Origin: Streptococcus suis
Lineage (GTDB): Bacteria > Bacillota > Bacilli > Lactobacillales > Streptococcaceae
Assembly (NCBI RefSeq): GCF_016775005.1
Contig: NZ_JAEUXI010000002.1
Location: 62,001 to 126,000, forward strand
Length of the DNA: 64,000 nucleotides
Direction: 5' to 3'
Shown here: positions 14,923 through 26,215 of the stretch, piece by piece
Numbering within the stretch: position 1 is the first letter of the stretch
How the letters are laid out: each line of letters starts with the position of its first letter
Program-made: the position numbers and the translations under genes
Notes under the pieces: model-generated
Databases searched by the model: none
The model's input: the letters and a program-made list of their open reading frames with translations, nothing else
Told to the model about the DNA's origin: nothing

Positions 14923-17900
14923 TTATTTTTCTTCTTTTCTACGAAGACGGGCTGCAGCTGCTAGACTAAGAACTCCTAGACTTGGAAGGAGGAATTCTGC
15001 CCCTGTACCAGTATTTGGTAGGGTCTTCTCAGCTTTTTTCTCTGCTAAACCACCTAAAGCAGAAAGAGGAGTGAGTGGCTTCTTGGATTCGTCAGTAACT
15101 TTCATTTCTCCAGCTCTTGCCTCTGCAACTGTTATTGCATCTTTGTAGACAATGCCGTATTCACTAAAGTGTTCTGCAACAAATTCAACTTCTCTATTAA
15201 CAGAACCGTCTTCATTTCTAGTTTCAACTACTGTAAAGTCCAAAACTTCTTCTGATTCTGTATTTGGAAGATAAACCACTCGATCAACTTCTTTACCTTC
15301 ATCAATCGGTAAGCGAACACGCGTTGGAAGAGTATTGTCAACGACTTCACCTGCTCCATTCACCAACTCGATATCAAATAGATCATAGTCAACCTTAGTA
15401 AGAACAACTGGGGTTGTAACAGCATCTGTCTCCTTGTGGCTAATGCGCAATGCTACAATGCCATCTACTTCTCCATCAGCAAGCTGAACGCTTACTTTTG
15501 TAGAAGGGTCAACCAAGACAACTGCTCGTGTAATGACATTTGTATCCCCCTTCGGTCCTTGAGCTCCTGTGTCTCCCTTGTCACCTTTTGGTCCCTGTGG
15601 GCCGACTGAGCCTGTCTCACCTTGTGGACCTTGAGCTCCTGTATCACCTTTGTCACCTTTTGGTCCTTGTGGGCCAACTGGACCGGACTCACCTTGTGGG
15701 CCTTGAACTCCTGTATCGCCTTTGTCACCTTTTGGTCCTTGTGGGCCAACTGGACCGGACTCACCTTGTGGGCCTTGGGCACCTGTATCGCCCTTGTCAC
15801 CTTTTGGTCCTTGAGCTCCGGTGTCACCTTTGCTTCCTTTCGGTCCTTGTGGACCACGGGGACCTCTTGGACCGGCTGGACCTTGGTCTCCCTTATCGCC
15901 TTTCGGACCGGCTTCACCTTGTGGGCCGGTTGGACCGACTTCGCCTTGTGGGCCGGCTGGGCCAGCTTCACCTTGTGGACCGGCTGGACCGACTTCGCCT
16001 TGTGGGCCGGCTGGGCCAACTTCACCTTGTGGGCCGGCTGGACCGACTTCGCCTTGTGGGCCGGCTGGACCGACTTCGCCTTGTGGGCCGGCTGGGCCAA
16101 CCTCACCTTGTGGGCCGGCTGGGCCAACTTCACCTTGTGGGCCGGCCGGGCCGACTTCGCCTTGTGGGCCGGCTGGGCCGGCTGGACCGACTTCACCTTG
16201 TGGACCACGCGGACCGACTGGACCTTCATCTCCAGGATCGCCTTTTGGTCCTTGTGGACCAACTTCGCCTCGCTCACCCTGAGCACCTGCTTGACCTGGG
16301 TCTCCTTTATCTCCTTTCGGACCTTGCGGGCCAACTTCGCCTCGTTCGCCTTGGACACCTGCTTGACCTGGGTCTCCTTTGTCCCCTTTCGGCCCTTGTG
16401 GGCCGGCTTCGCCTCGCTCACCTTGGGCACCCGCTTGACCTGGGTCTCCTTTATCTCCTTTCGGTCCTTGTAGGCCAACCTCACCGCGGTCGCCCTGATC
16501 ACCTTTTGGTCCTTTCAACCAAGATTGGACATCATTTTCATCAACATCGTCGTCGCTATCTTGGTCACCAATTGTCGTTACGAACCAATCGTAGAATCCA
16601 CCAGGTATCACGTCGCCATGGACAGTTGTGTAAAGAACTGCGTAATGACTGAAGTGAGTAGCTTCAAATGTGACATAGCTTGTATCAGTTTCTTCTTCAT
16701 ACACCTGTTCGAATTCAACAGCTTCCAGTTCTCCACCCTCAGGTATGAAGACAACACGTGAAACGAGTTTATTAACATCTACTGGCAATTTGACAAGCGC
16801 AGAAAATTCACCATCAATGTGTTGTCCGTCCTCATCAATCAACTCAATGTCATAGACAACGGCATCTTTCCCATCCACAGCTTCTGGCAAGTCTTCCATC
16901 TGAGAAACCTGAATACCAACAGCTGCATCGGCACCAGTATTTACTGTTACAGAAATATTGGTTGTGTCATCCGTGAAGATTCGAGGGGAATCAGTAACTG
17001 GATCTTCAGTGATTGGTTCATCTGTAACCGGATTTTCAGTAACTGGATCTTCGGTGACCGGATCTTCAGTAACTGGGGCTTCGATAACTGGATCCTCTGT
17101 AACCGGATCTTCAGTAACTGGGGCTTCGATGACTGGATCTTCAGTAACTGGATTTTCAGTGACTGGTTCCTCTGTAACTGGATCCTCTGTAACCGGATCT
17201 TCAGTAACTGGATCCTCTGTAACTGGGTCTTCAGTGACTGGGTCTTCGGTAACCGGATCTTCAGTGACTGGATCCTCTGTAACCGGATCTTCGGTGACTG
17301 GTTCCTCAGCGACCGGATTTTCAGTGATCGGATCCTCTGTAACTGGATCTTCGGTGATCGGATCTTCAGTGATTGGTTCCTCTGTAACCGGATCTTCAGT
17401 AACTGGATCCTCTGTAACTGGGTCTTCAGTGATTGGTTCCTCTGTAACCGGATCTTCGGTGACTGGGTCTTCGGTGACTGGGTCTTCGGTGACTGGATCC
17501 TCTGTAACTGGATCTTCGGTGATTGGATCTTCAGTAACCGGATCTTCAGTAACCGGATCTTCAGTAATTGGATCTTCGGTGACTGGGTCTTCGGTGACTG
17601 GCTCCTCTGTAACTGGATCTTCGGTGATTGGATCTTCAGCAACTGGATCTTCTGTAACCGGATCTTCAGTAATTGGATCTTCGGTGACTGGGTCCTCAGC
17701 AACTGGATCTTCGGTAACAGGTTTTTCTAGTGGCGCCGCTTGATAAAACTTAACTTCTCGAACTGTTAGGAATTGATTCGTTCTATTCCCAGCATTATCT
17801 AGCGCTTCGATAAATGTCAATTCAACACTATCAACCTGGCTGCCATTTAATTCCAAATTACTCAGAGTTGCTGAACGATGAATCGATGAAACGATTTCTT

Positions 17901-20292
17901 CTTGTACAACTTGACCCTGGAATTTCGTTACGACTTTATACTCTGCAACTGAGCCTTGACGATCCGGACGAGTATAAACTGTAATTCCACTTAAAGCCTT
18001 GGGTTCCGTTAAAGTAAAGGTCACTTTTTGTCCCAATCGTTTTTGATGCGAACCTGGACCCCACTTCAATTCCGTTCCGTTTGAATAGCTTCCATCAATC
18101 AATCTCTCAACACCGTAGCCAGACTGGAAAGCTGTTGGATCTTCTGCTTGTACTTGAATGTGAGAACGTTCAACTTGAGTTCCACGAATACCTGAATCTT
18201 TCTTGAAGAAACTTATACCTTTTACGGTCAAGTCACCCGGTGTCACTTGACCACTTGCATTGACTGCTTGTTTAAAGGTTACTGTAACTTTTTTAATACC
18301 ACTGAAGCTTCCTAAAGAATATGATGCAGTTGGAGTTTCTTTCTCAACTGTAACATCTTGCTCTTCTCCAATTACCTGGTCATTCTCACCGTATACAGTA
18401 ACTGAAAATTGGGTCAAAGTACCGTTGTTATTGAGACGTTTGTAAATTTCCAGTTTTTCAAGATCTTGAAGTTCTGTAAACGTAAAATGAACGGATTGAG
18501 GCATCCGTTTACTGCCTCCCCAGAGCATTTCTGTCAAAACCGTATTATCTGCACCAGATGATCCGTCACCAATATCTCCATTTGTTAAATTCTGAACTCC
18601 ACGAGGCCAATCATTCGTATTTTGCCATGCAGTTGAATCTCCCGCCGTCACTTGAATAAACTCTTTAGACAATTCAATTAAGGCATGTTCACCTAATACG
18701 TACAACGGATCTTCGGTAACTGGATTTTCAGTAATTGGGGCTTCAGCAACCGGAGCTTCCGTAACAGGTTCTTCAGTGATTGGATCCTCTGTAACTGGAT
18801 CCTCTGTAACTGGAGATTCTGTAACTGGAGACTCAATCTTAGTACCTGTTAGGTAAACTTCTGCAATCGCTACGATTTTATTATAATTTGCAGTTCCATT
18901 CCAATGGTAAGTATTTGTTGCAACAATTCTAAATTTTTGCGCTTCTACAGGTGTAAATGTAACTGTTTTAGTATCATGTGAGCCTCCGAATACAAATTCA
19001 TTCTGTGGGGTTCCTCCGACAATAGAAACTCTAGTCCAATTCCCTTCTGAATTTAGATACTCAATATACCCACTAATCAAATCTCCCGTATAATGAACTC
19101 GGTAATTGTCCCCATCCTGACGTGGTGTAATATCAATGCTGTTAACACGCGCCACTTCAGTCAGACCAACTGTTAAAGCTTGAGGAGCAGTTCTATTCCA
19201 ATACTCAGATGTATCTGCACTTGCCCAAAGCGTTCTTTTATCACCGTCAGTTGCAAATGAAGCATTGCGGCCTCCGCCATCCGTCGCATTATATGATGGC
19301 GCCTCTGTCAAAGACGGATCCAAATAAACTACACTTTCCTGAGGAACTTGTTTCTCGGCATATGGCATGAATTCAGCAGCTGAAACTACCTTATTTTCTT
19401 GAGCAGGATCCCAATGTTTCGTCTCTAATGCAACTAGTCGCACATAGAGAGCTTCCACGGGTTCAATCTCAATATACTTCGGTAATCTATTCACATCCAA
19501 CGTGAATGTATGTGCTGCTCCATCAACTCGACCACTCGTCAGGCCATCTCTAATCCGAGTAACACCAGTTGGAATTGCATCCTCCCAACGCTCTTTGTCT
19601 AGGCTATATTGAATTTTTCCTTTTACAACGTTACCAACCGCAGTATCACTTTCAGATCTTGGCGAATATAAAACTTTACTAACCGTTCCAGGTTCAAGCA
19701 ATTTCACAGTCAACATTTGTCGTGCAGACTCTTGATTAATTTGTGAATGGTTTGAACTCCAAAATGTTGAAGAATTATTATCAATAACATTTGAAGCATT
19801 CACCCCAGACTCACTCGTTTGAGTCGAAGTTACCTCAACAAATGATTGATCCACTGCAACCCTTACTCGCACCATCGGTTGAGTTATTTCTGTGAGGTCA
19901 CTCGCCTCCTCCCCTCTCACCTCTCCCCCTACTTGAGGTGTTACTTGTGGTGCAGCTTGCTCTTCTTCGCCGAGGTCAATTTCTGTTTCATGGTGGTCAG
20001 CTTGATTGGTTGGAGATGGAGTTGGAGTTAAGGCGGACACTGCCGGTTGTGCTGTTGAAGGAGCTGCTGCTAAAGGCTCTTCTTCCCCATCAATAACAAT
20101 GCCATCTTCTGCAGTTGGCTGCACCTGAACGGTGTTTGGTCCTGCCTCTGCTACTTCTGAATTTGCCAAAACTGTTGGAGCTTGTAGCATACCTGCTAGA
20201 AAGACGCCAACTACTACTGAACCAACGCCCCAATTTCGCTTACGTATCGAATAATGATACAGTTTTTGATAATTTTTATCTTGTCTATTCAT
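14923..20292 (-). CDS. YSIRK/LPXTG collagen-like surface protein with F5/8-type modules
   Basis: 1789 residues from the ATG at 20292, which has GGAGGAACAT before it; the frame extends further up but without support. The signal has [20 protein letters not shown]. Two N-terminal discoidin-like (F5/8 C) modules follow ([36 protein letters not shown]), then a short VTEDP block, two more sandwich modules (from about residues 530 and 705), a long VTEDP block of about 49 five-residue units, and a first HFSxYAVLY domain. About 107 Gly-X-Y triplets (roughly residues 1261-1582) come next, then a second HFSxYGIVY domain. LPNTG at about 1758, a helix and RRKEEK end the protein. Discoidin modules bind glycans or membranes and the Gly-X-Y part should form a collagen-like triple helix. 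Likely a host-binding adhesin; ligand unknown. Confidence 0.9.
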   Translation of the reverse strand: MNRQDKNYQKLYHYSIRKRNWGVGSVVVGVFLAGMLQAPTVLANSEVAEAGPNTVQVQPTAEDGIVIDGEEEPLAAAPSTAQPAVSALTPTPSPTNQADHHETEIDLGEEEQAAPQVTPQVGGEVRGEEASDLTEITQPMVRVRVAVDQSFVEVTSTQTSESGVNASNVIDNNSSTFWSSNHSQINQESARQMLTVKLLEPGTVSKVLYSPRSESDTAVGNVVKGKIQYSLDKERWEDAIPTGVTRIRDGLTSGRVDGAAHTFTLDVNRLPKYIEIEPVEALYVRLVALETKHWDPAQENKVVSAAEFMPYAEKQVPQESVVYLDPSLTEAPSYNATDGGGRNASFATDGDKRTLWASADTSEYWNRTAPQALTVGLTEVARVNSIDITPRQDGDNYRVHYTGDLISGYIEYLNSEGNWTRVSIVGGTPQNEFVFGGSHDTKTVTFTPVEAQKFRIVATNTYHWNGTANYNKIVAIAEVYLTGTKIESPVTESPVTEDPVTEDPITEEPVTEAPVAEAPITENPVTEDPLYVLGEHALIELSKEFIQVTAGDSTAWQNTNDWPRGVQNLTNGDIGDGSSGADNTVLTEMLWGGSKRMPQSVHFTFTELQDLEKLEIYKRLNNNGTLTQFSVTVYGENDQVIGEEQDVTVEKETPTASYSLGSFSGIKKVTVTFKQAVNASGQVTPGDLTVKGISFFKKDSGIRGTQVERSHIQVQAEDPTAFQSGYGVERLIDGSYSNGTELKWGPGSHQKRLGQKVTFTLTEPKALSGITVYTRPDRQGSVAEYKVVTKFQGQVVQEEIVSSIHRSATLSNLELNGSQVDSVELTFIEALDNAGNRTNQFLTVREVKFYQAAPLEKPVTEDPVAEDPVTEDPITEDPVTEDPVAEDPITEDPVTEEPVTEDPVTEDPITEDPVTEDPVTEDPITEDPVTEDPVTEDPVTEDPVTEDPVTEEPITEDPVTEDPVTEDPVTEEPITEDPITEDPVTEDPITENPVAEEPVTEDPVTEDPVTEDPVTEDPVTEDPVTEDPVTEDPVTEDPVTEEPVTENPVTEDPVIEAPVTEDPVTEDPVIEAPVTEDPVTEDPVTENPVTDEPITEDPVTDSPRIFTDDTTNISVTVNTGADAAVGIQVSQMEDLPEAVDGKDAVVYDIELIDEDGQHIDGEFSALVKLPVDVNKLVSRVVFIPEGGELEAVEFEQVYEEETDTSYVTFEATHFSHYAVLYTTVHGDVIPGGFYDWFVTTIGDQDSDDDVDENDVQSWLKGPKGDQGDRGEVGLQGPKGDKGDPGQAGAQGERGEAGPQGPKGDKGDPGQAGVQGERGEVGPQGPKGDKGDPGQAGAQGERGEVGPQGPKGDPGDEGPVGPRGPQGEVGPAGPAGPQGEVGPAGPQGEVGPAGPQGEVGPAGPQGEVGPAGPQGEVGPAGPQGEVGPAGPQGEVGPAGPQGEAGPAGPQGEVGPTGPQGEAGPKGDKGDQGPAGPRGPRGPQGPKGSKGDTGAQGPKGDKGDTGAQGPQGESGPVGPQGPKGDKGDTGVQGPQGESGPVGPQGPKGDKGDTGAQGPQGETGSVGPQGPKGDKGDTGAQGPKGDTNVITRAVVLVDPSTKVSVQLADGEVDGIVALRISHKETDAVTTPVVLTKVDYDLFDIELVNGAGEVVDNTLPTRVRLPIDEGKEVDRVVYLPNTESEEVLDFTVVETRNEDGSVNREVEFVAEHFSEYGIVYKDAITVAEARAGEMKVTDESKKPLTPLSALGGLAEKKAEKTLPNTGTGAEFLLPSLGVLSLAAAARLRRKEEK
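15545..16510 (-). repeat. Gly-X-Y collagen-like repeat region
   Basis: About 107 consecutive Gly-X-Y triplets. It begins with three 54-residue-like blocks ([22 protein letters not shown]), then about ten near-identical 27-base GPAGPQGEV units, then [18 protein letters not shown] blocks. Charged KGD/RGE triplets are typical of stable bacterial collagens. The repetition creates long open frames on the opposite strand that are not genes. Confidence 0.93.
16985..17725 (-). repeat. Long VTEDP pentapeptide repeat (15-base unit)
   Basis: About 49 tandem 15-base units encoding (V/I/A)TE(D/E/N/A)P. The unit is polar, acidic and proline-rich, so it should be an extended stalk. Unit length is a multiple of three, so copy-number change alters protein length without breaking the frame. 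Confidence 0.93.
18705..18835 (-). repeat. Short VTEDP-type repeat block between modules
   Basis: About nine units of the same pentapeptide family ([20 protein letters not shown]) act as a linker between the second and third sandwich modules of the collagen-like protein. Confidence 0.85.
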
Positions 20293-20393
20293 ATGTTCCT
20301 CCGTTTTTATTTCAAAGATAAAAGTTATTACCAATTATTATAGTTGTTTTAACCTCCCCTTCTACGTTATTTACATATCTTTCTATGATAATT

Positions 20394-20430
20394 TCAACAA
20401 TATATTAACATACAATGATAGCGCTTGCAA
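20394..20430 (-). promoter_or_regulatory. Collagen-like gene promoter with cre site in spacer
   Basis: Minus strand TTGCAA (20430-20425), 17-base spacer, TAATAT (20407-20402) with TGT before it. TGATAGCGCTTGCA (20416-20429) overlaps the -35 and spacer and, read on the minus strand, fits the cre consensus at 13 of 14 positions. The TCAACAATATATTAACATA core (20394-20412) is shared with two other surface-protein genes. The leader from the promoter to the ATG is about 100 bases. Confidence 0.7.
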
Positions 20431-20469
20431 GAGGGATTTTTTATCGTTTTAAAAAATTTTTTACTTTCG

Positions 20470-20498
20470 TTTACAAGTCAGCACATTTAGGGTATAAT
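20470..20498 (+). promoter_or_regulatory. serS promoter
   Basis: TTTACA (20470-20475), 17-base spacer, TATAAT (20493-20498). Transcription from here reads the T-box leader. Confidence 0.8.
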
Positions 20499-20514
20499 CT
20501 AAGAAACGGATAAG

Positions 20515-20690
20515 TAATATCAGGCGTTTTTCAGAAAGTCTGCGGTCGCTGTGAGCAGATAAACAAGGGATATGAAATTCTACCGTTGTATATAAAAATG
20601 ACATACTTAAAGTGCACAGAATGTGAAGCTGGATGGAACCGCGGTAAATATCGCTCCAGCATCTCTCATTCTGTGTTTTTTATTCTAAAG
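20515..20690 (+). ncRNA. T-box riboswitch leader of serS
   Basis: The T-box sequence TGGAACCGCGG lies at 20634-20644. An AGAAAGTCTGCGGTCGCTGTGAGCAGA-type stem I start (described in parts: AGAAAG at about 20533, GCTGTGAGCAGA near 20548) precedes GAAATTCTACC, in which UCU (20579-20581) followed by A is the likely specifier codon for serine. A terminator stem CACAGAATG (20615) with CATTCTGTG (about 20668) and a T run follows, ending just before the serS ribosome binding site. Uncharged tRNA-Ser binding should favour the antiterminator and serS expression. Confidence 0.9.
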
Positions 20691-20699
20691 GAGACATCT

Positions 20700-21974
20700 A
20701 TGCTAGATATCAAACGTATTCGTACAGATTTTGACGGAGTGGCTGCCAAATTAGCTACTCGTGGTGTGGCTGCTGAAACCTTGGCAAACATCAAGGACTT
20801 GGATGCAAAGCGCCGTGAAATCTTGGTTACTGTAGAAGAATTAAAAGCAGAACGTAACACTGTTTCTGCGGAGATTGCCCAAGCAAAACGCAACAAGGAA
20901 AATGCGGACGACAAGATTGCTGCCATGCAAAAATTGTCTGCCGATGTAAAAAACTTGGATGCTGAACTCTTGGAAATTGATGAAAAACTAAATGCCATCC
21001 TTGCAGTTCTTCCAAATACGCCGCACGATTCTGTTCCTGTTGGTGCAGATGAAGAAGAAAACGTGGAGGTTCGTCGTTGGGGAACACCTCGTGAATTCAC
21101 TTTCGAGCCAAAAGCTCACTGGGATTTGGGCGAAGACCTCGATATTCTGGACTGGGAACGTGGAGCAAAAGTAACTGGTGCCCGCTTCCTCTTCTACAAG
21201 AACTTAGGTGCTCGTTTGGAGCGTGCCCTCTACAACTTCATGTTGGACGAGCATATCGCAGAAGGCTATCAGGAAATCATCACACCTTACATGGTCAACC
21301 ACGACTCTATGTTCGGTACTGGTCAATATCCTAAGTTCAAGGAAGATACTTTTGAGTTGGCAGATACCAACTTCGTCCTCATCCCAACTGCGGAAGTACC
21401 ATTGACCAACTACTACCGCAACGAGATTTTGGAAGAAAAAGACCTGCCAATCTACTTCACAGCCATGAGCCCATCTTTCCGTTCTGAAGCAGGTTCTGCT
21501 GGTCGTGACACCCGTGGTCTGATCCGCCTTCACCAATTCCACAAGGTTGAAATGGTCAAATTTGCCACACCAGAACAGTCTTATGATGAATTGGAAAAAA
21601 TGACCGCAAACGCAGAGAATATTCTCCAAAAACTAGGCTTGCCTTACCGCGTTTTGGCCCTCTGTACAGGCGATATGGGCTTCTCAGCTGCTAAGACCTA
21701 TGACTTGGAAGTCTGGATTCCTGCCCAAAATGCCTACCGTGAAATCTCAAGCTGTTCAAACACAGAAGATTTCCAAGCCCGTCGTGCCCAAATCCGCTAC
21801 CGCGATGCTGCTGACGGCAAGGTTAAATTGCTCCATACCCTCAACGGTTCCGGTCTAGCAGTTGGTCGTACAGTGGCTGCCATTCTTGAAAACTACCAAA
21901 ATGAAGACGGCTCTGTCACCATTCCAGAAGTTCTCCGTCCATACATGGGTGGGGCGGAAGTTATCAAACCTTAG
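20700..21974 (+). CDS. serS: Seryl-tRNA synthetase
   Basis: 424 residues from the ATG at 20700 (AAAGGAG precedes it; the longer frame starts inside the T-box leader). It charges tRNA-Ser, and tRNA-Sec in organisms that have one. The N-terminal antiparallel coiled-coil arm spans about residues 30-100 ([20 protein letters not shown]). Class II motif 2 reads [26 protein letters not shown] and motif 3 [19 protein letters not shown] (both given as their sequence cores). It is transcribed through a T-box leader and followed 18 bases later by a PspC gene. Confidence 0.98.
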   Translation: MLDIKRIRTDFDGVAAKLATRGVAAETLANIKDLDAKRREILVTVEELKAERNTVSAEIAQAKRNKENADDKIAAMQKLSADVKNLDAELLEIDEKLNAILAVLPNTPHDSVPVGADEEENVEVRRWGTPREFTFEPKAHWDLGEDLDILDWERGAKVTGARFLFYKNLGARLERALYNFMLDEHIAEGYQEIITPYMVNHDSMFGTGQYPKFKEDTFELADTNFVLIPTAEVPLTNYYRNEILEEKDLPIYFTAMSPSFRSEAGSAGRDTRGLIRLHQFHKVEMVKFATPEQSYDELEKMTANAENILQKLGLPYRVLALCTGDMGFSAAKTYDLEVWIPAQNAYREISSCSNTEDFQARRAQIRYRDAADGKVKLLHTLNGSGLAVGRTVAAILENYQNEDGSVTIPEVLRPYMGGAEVIKP

Positions 21975-21992
21975 CATTAGGAGGACAAGAGT

Positions 21993-22208
21993 ATGAAAAA
22001 GAAATTGTACAAAGATAAAAGTCGCAAGGAGCTTTCTGGTGTCATCGCTGGCCTTTATGATTATTTTGATCTCTATGGAAACTATGGCTGGAAGCTGGAA
22101 AATGTTCGGTGGGTTGTTGTCATCTTAGCAATTGTGACCAATTTACCCTTTTTAACCACCTATATCATCTTAGCCCTACTCTTACCCGACAAATCCGAAA
22201 TCAACTAA
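21993..22208 (+). CDS. PspC domain protein
   Basis: 71 residues. The PspC domain (KLYKDKSRKELSGVIAGLYDYFDLYG, residues 4-29) is followed by a membrane helix (VRWVVVILAIVTNLPFLTTYIILALLL; parts at residues 40-66). PspC proteins are linked to envelope stress sensing in other bacteria. In streptococci these short forms are common and uncharacterised. AGGAGG precedes the ATG. It is probably co-transcribed with serS by readthrough. Confidence 0.88.
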   Translation: MKKKLYKDKSRKELSGVIAGLYDYFDLYGNYGWKLENVRWVVVILAIVTNLPFLTTYIILALLLPDKSEIN

Positions 22209-22215
22209 AACATGC

Positions 22216-22247
22216 AAAAAGCGACTCCTAGAAGGAGTCGCTTTTTT
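22216..22247. terminator. Bidirectional terminator
   Basis: AAAAAGCGACTCCT (22216-22229) and AGGAGTCGCTTTTT (22233-22246) form a perfect 14-base stem with an AGA loop between the PspC gene and the convergent CPBP gene. It touches the CPBP stop codon. Confidence 0.9.
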
Positions 22248-22905
22248 AGAGATAATAGAAAATAGTGGCAATCAGATTGTTTACCAAGTGCACTGCAATC
22301 GGGTAAATCAAATAGCCTGTTTTATGATAGAGAGTTGACAAAATGATACCACTACCCGCATAAATCAACCATGAACCGATGTCCGTTGGTCCATGAAGCA
22401 AGCCAAAAAGAAGGCTTGAGGCGATAATCCCAAACACAACATAGGAACCAAATAACTTTTTGAAAAAATATCCCCTCAAGATGACCTCTTCTCCAACTGC
22501 CGGTAGTAGAGCAGTGGTCAGGGTTGCTAGCCAAAACGGGACCCCTTTCAAGGATTCCATAATCAAGGTCTCATTGGCAGTTGTCTCTGCCCCTTGTAGC
22601 TCCAATAGAAACAAACCAAACATATCCATCAACTGCATAACTGCAAAGGCTAGGATGACGAGGGCAAATCCATCCCAAGAAAGAATCTTGGAATCCCAGA
22701 CGGGAAGGCCATTTTTTTCAGCTCGCCACCAGAAAAAGACCACAATTCCCACTGTCGCAAGCCCTGTAAGCAGCAGAAAAACCTGCGATTTGGACTGCTC
22801 CAGGATCAAATCTGGGATGACAAAAATCAATAAAAAACCAAAAGCTCTCAAGATGACCCAAATCTTTCTGCCTATCCATTCCATACCTTGACTTATTTTT
22901 TTCAC
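22246..22905 (-). CDS. CPBP family intramembrane metalloprotease (copy 1)
   Basis: 219 residues with about six to eight hydrophobic segments. The CPBP (Abi/CAAX protease-like) motifs are EEVILRG (E139-E140), FGLLHGPTDIG and HLVNN, which supply the glutamate and histidine metal ligands. Members process prenylated or membrane proteins, or serve bacteriocin self-immunity. No bacteriocin gene lies nearby. It is about 100 bases downstream of a clear paralogue (23006-23671) with the same motifs and the same HGPTDxGSW segment. Confidence 0.88.
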   Translation of the reverse strand: MKKISQGMEWIGRKIWVILRAFGFLLIFVIPDLILEQSKSQVFLLLTGLATVGIVVFFWWRAEKNGLPVWDSKILSWDGFALVILAFAVMQLMDMFGLFLLELQGAETTANETLIMESLKGVPFWLATLTTALLPAVGEEVILRGYFFKKLFGSYVVFGIIASSLLFGLLHGPTDIGSWLIYAGSGIILSTLYHKTGYLIYPIAVHLVNNLIATIFYYL

Positions 22906-23005
22906 TCTTTTCTCCTATTCTTTTTCATATGGTTTAAGCCCCGTCCTCTTCTTCAGGCTTTTTTGTTTTATAGTTATAAGCGAATCCTTGCTCCGCTAAT
23001 TCCGT

Positions 23006-23671
23006 CTAAAAATAGTAAAATGCCACCACCGACCAGGCATTATTGATAAAATGCACTGCCATGGGATAGATGAGGTAATCTGTCTTGTAGTAGAGGTAAG
23101 CCATTAAAAATCCTGGGCTGGCATAAATGATCCAAGATCCCAAATCTGTCGGTCCATGCAAGAAGGCAAAAATCAAACCAGATACTACCATTCCCAAAAT
23201 CTTATACTTTGCAAATAACTTTTTGAACAGATAGCCTCTGACAATGATCTCCTCGGTAATGGCTGCCTGACAGGCTATTCTGACAAAGGCTAACCAAAAA
23301 GGAATAATCTGTAGCATCTTTTCAATACCAATCTGATTTGCAGTATCTTCAATCCCTTGAAGGTCCATGATAGTATGCCCTAAGGCAGTAGAAAGGCTGG
23401 TGAATAGTACGGTCAAGGCAACCAGGCCAAGTCCCTTCCAAGTCAGGAATTTTCTATCCCAAATGGCGATCCCTTTCCTTTCTGCCAACCAACACATAAA
23501 GACCATAATAGCAATAGAAAATAGGCCGGCAGTCCATTGAGCGACTTGCGAGGTGGATTTTTGCAATATGAAAGTTGGAATGAGTTCAAGAAGCAATAAT
23601 AGAAAGGCCTGCAATAAAATCCAGATTTTCCGACAAATCCATTCCAATCGTTGACTGAATGTTTCTAGCAT
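23006..23671 (-). CDS. CPBP family intramembrane metalloprotease (copy 2)
   Basis: 221 residues from the ATG at 23671 (TAGGAG 8 bases before). Motifs: EEIIVRG (E140-E141), FAFLHGPTDLG and HFINN. It shares with copy 1 the opening LEWICRKIW / MEWIGRKIW and the C-terminal YKTDYLIYPMAVH block, so this is a tandem duplication that has since diverged. The substrate is unknown. It starts 10 bases after the stop of the GNAT gene upstream, so they may be co-transcribed. Confidence 0.88.
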   Translation of the reverse strand: MLETFSQRLEWICRKIWILLQAFLLLLLELIPTFILQKSTSQVAQWTAGLFSIAIMVFMCWLAERKGIAIWDRKFLTWKGLGLVALTVLFTSLSTALGHTIMDLQGIEDTANQIGIEKMLQIIPFWLAFVRIACQAAITEEIIVRGYLFKKLFAKYKILGMVVSGLIFAFLHGPTDLGSWIIYASPGFLMAYLYYKTDYLIYPMAVHFINNAWSVVAFYYF

Positions 23672-23681
23672 TTCCAAACTC

Positions 23682-24284
23682 CTATCCTAGCCACTTCTCC
23701 ATATAGACCATATCCATCCCCTCCTGCTCAGGCTCGGTTTTGATAGCCTTGTAGCCGAGTTTTTCGTAGAAAGCGACCAATCTAGGCTCCTTTCTCAAAC
23801 CAGAGCCATTTCTCAGAGTTCGTGTCAACATCTCAGCGCAGTGGTTGATTGGCAGATTTGTTCGTGTTTCACACTCCAAATCTGACCTAATCAACTGTGC
23901 GGGGGTGGGAAGACGAACTCCTTTTTGTTCGGTCGAGTTCTTTCCCACTCCCCACCGTTTAACCGTCGGATAAAGACTTTCTAATTCTAGCATTGCCTTA
24001 TGACCATAGCCTTTTCCTCTGTGGTCTGGATCAATGCCAATCAGACCTAGCCAGCCCTGATCTGCATCTTCAGCGACCGTTGTTCGTACCAGTCCGACTG
24101 TATGACCCTCTTCGACAATCTTGTAGTAGCTGCAATTTGGTCGTGCAAAGCGTGATTGGAAATAGTCCATGCTTTCAATGGCAGGGTTGTATTGGTCCTG
24201 ATAGGTTTCATACAAGGCTGCAAATGCTCGGTGTTGAATAGGCAATAATTCTTCTGCATTTGATAGTTCTGCTTTTACTAACAT
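23682..24284 (-). CDS. GNAT acetyltransferase with in-frame palindromic-repeat insertion
   Basis: About 200 residues from MLVKAELSNAEELL; an in-frame ATG at 24314 is possible but less like the family start. The GNAT core shows DPDHRGKGYGHKAMLELE (the acetyl-CoA loop RGKGYG) and the C-terminal LVAFYEKLGYK. Between TVKRWG and LRKEPRLV lies a foreign-looking stretch (residues about 112-149; VGKNSTEQKGVRLPTPAQLI at its start) encoded by a double-hairpin repeat at 23837-23949. Remarkably it contains no stop codon. The insert falls where motif B should be, so activity is doubtful. The substrate is unknown. Confidence 0.75.
   Translation of the reverse strand: MLVKAELSNAEELLPIQHRAFAALYETYQDQYNPAIESMDYFQSRFARPNCSYYKIVEEGHTVGLVRTTVAEDADQGWLGLIGIDPDHRGKGYGHKAMLELESLYPTVKRWGVGKNSTEQKGVRLPTPAQLIRSDLECETRTNLPINHCAEMLTRTLRNGSGLRKEPRLVAFYEKLGYKAIKTEPEQEGMDMVYMEKWLG
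23837..23949. repeat. Double-hairpin palindromic repeat inside GNAT gene
   Basis: Arm CGCAGTGGTTGATTGG (from 23837) pairs with CCTAATCAACTGTGCG (to about 23901) around a 16-base loop. It is followed by GTGGGAA-GACGAACTC (23905-23920) pairing with GAGTTC-TTTCCCAC (23935-23949). The two-hairpin layout resembles dispersed intergenic repeats I associate with S. suis; that link is from memory. Confidence 0.7.
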
Positions 24285-24330
24285 GGAAAAACTTCTGAAA
24301 ACTATTTTATCCATTGTATCAAATCTAGCG

Positions 24331-24348
24331 AAAAAATACTAGGTCTTC

Positions 24349-24358
<10 letters not shown>
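24331..24358 (-). terminator. Terminator of the FASII operon (after accA)
   Basis: AAAATACTAGG / CCTAGTATTTT (24333-24343, 24348-24358), loop TCTT, T run on the minus strand. It overlaps the accA stop codon. Confidence 0.85.
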
Positions 24359-25994
<1,636 letters not shown>

Positions 25995-26009
25995 CTAGTT
26001 TACTTTTTT

Positions 26010-26215
26010 ATCGTCATTTAGTTTTTCTTTTATTACTTCAACGTATGAGGAAACTTCGTTTCCCTATTTCCAACTTCAAACACTCCACTGGAGTGTTTGA
26101 ACTCGCCTTGCCTAACTCCAGTTATGCCTGCGGCTGTTGATGCGAACTTTGTTCGCTCTATTTCCAACCTCCAACTATCCACCAGATAGTTGGAGCGAGT
26201 ACTAAAAGACTATAG
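26010..26215 (-). repeat. Composite palindromic repeat R3 between accC and accD
   Basis: The minus strand begins CTATAGTCTTTTAGTACT and ends AAGTAATAAAAGAAAAACTAAATGACGATA, the same edges as the 100-base elements at 29794 and 32740, in inverted orientation. The interior is longer and holds successive hairpins: CCAACTATC/GATAGTTGG (26170-26193), GCGAAC/GTTCGC, TAACTGGAGTTA, CAAACACTCC/GGAGTGTTTG and GGAAAC/GTTTCC (26049-26063). Nothing in the 224-base gap codes for protein. Confidence 0.75.

Noticed and set aside
16985-17725. CRISPR-like regular repetition
   Set aside because: Units are contiguous 15-base coding repeats without unique spacers.
15540-17743. Several long plus-strand open frames opposite the collagen-like gene (up to 370 residues)
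   Set aside because: They are created by the regular 9- and 15-base repeats of the minus-strand gene, which avoid stops in all frames. They lack ribosome binding sites and have low-complexity products.
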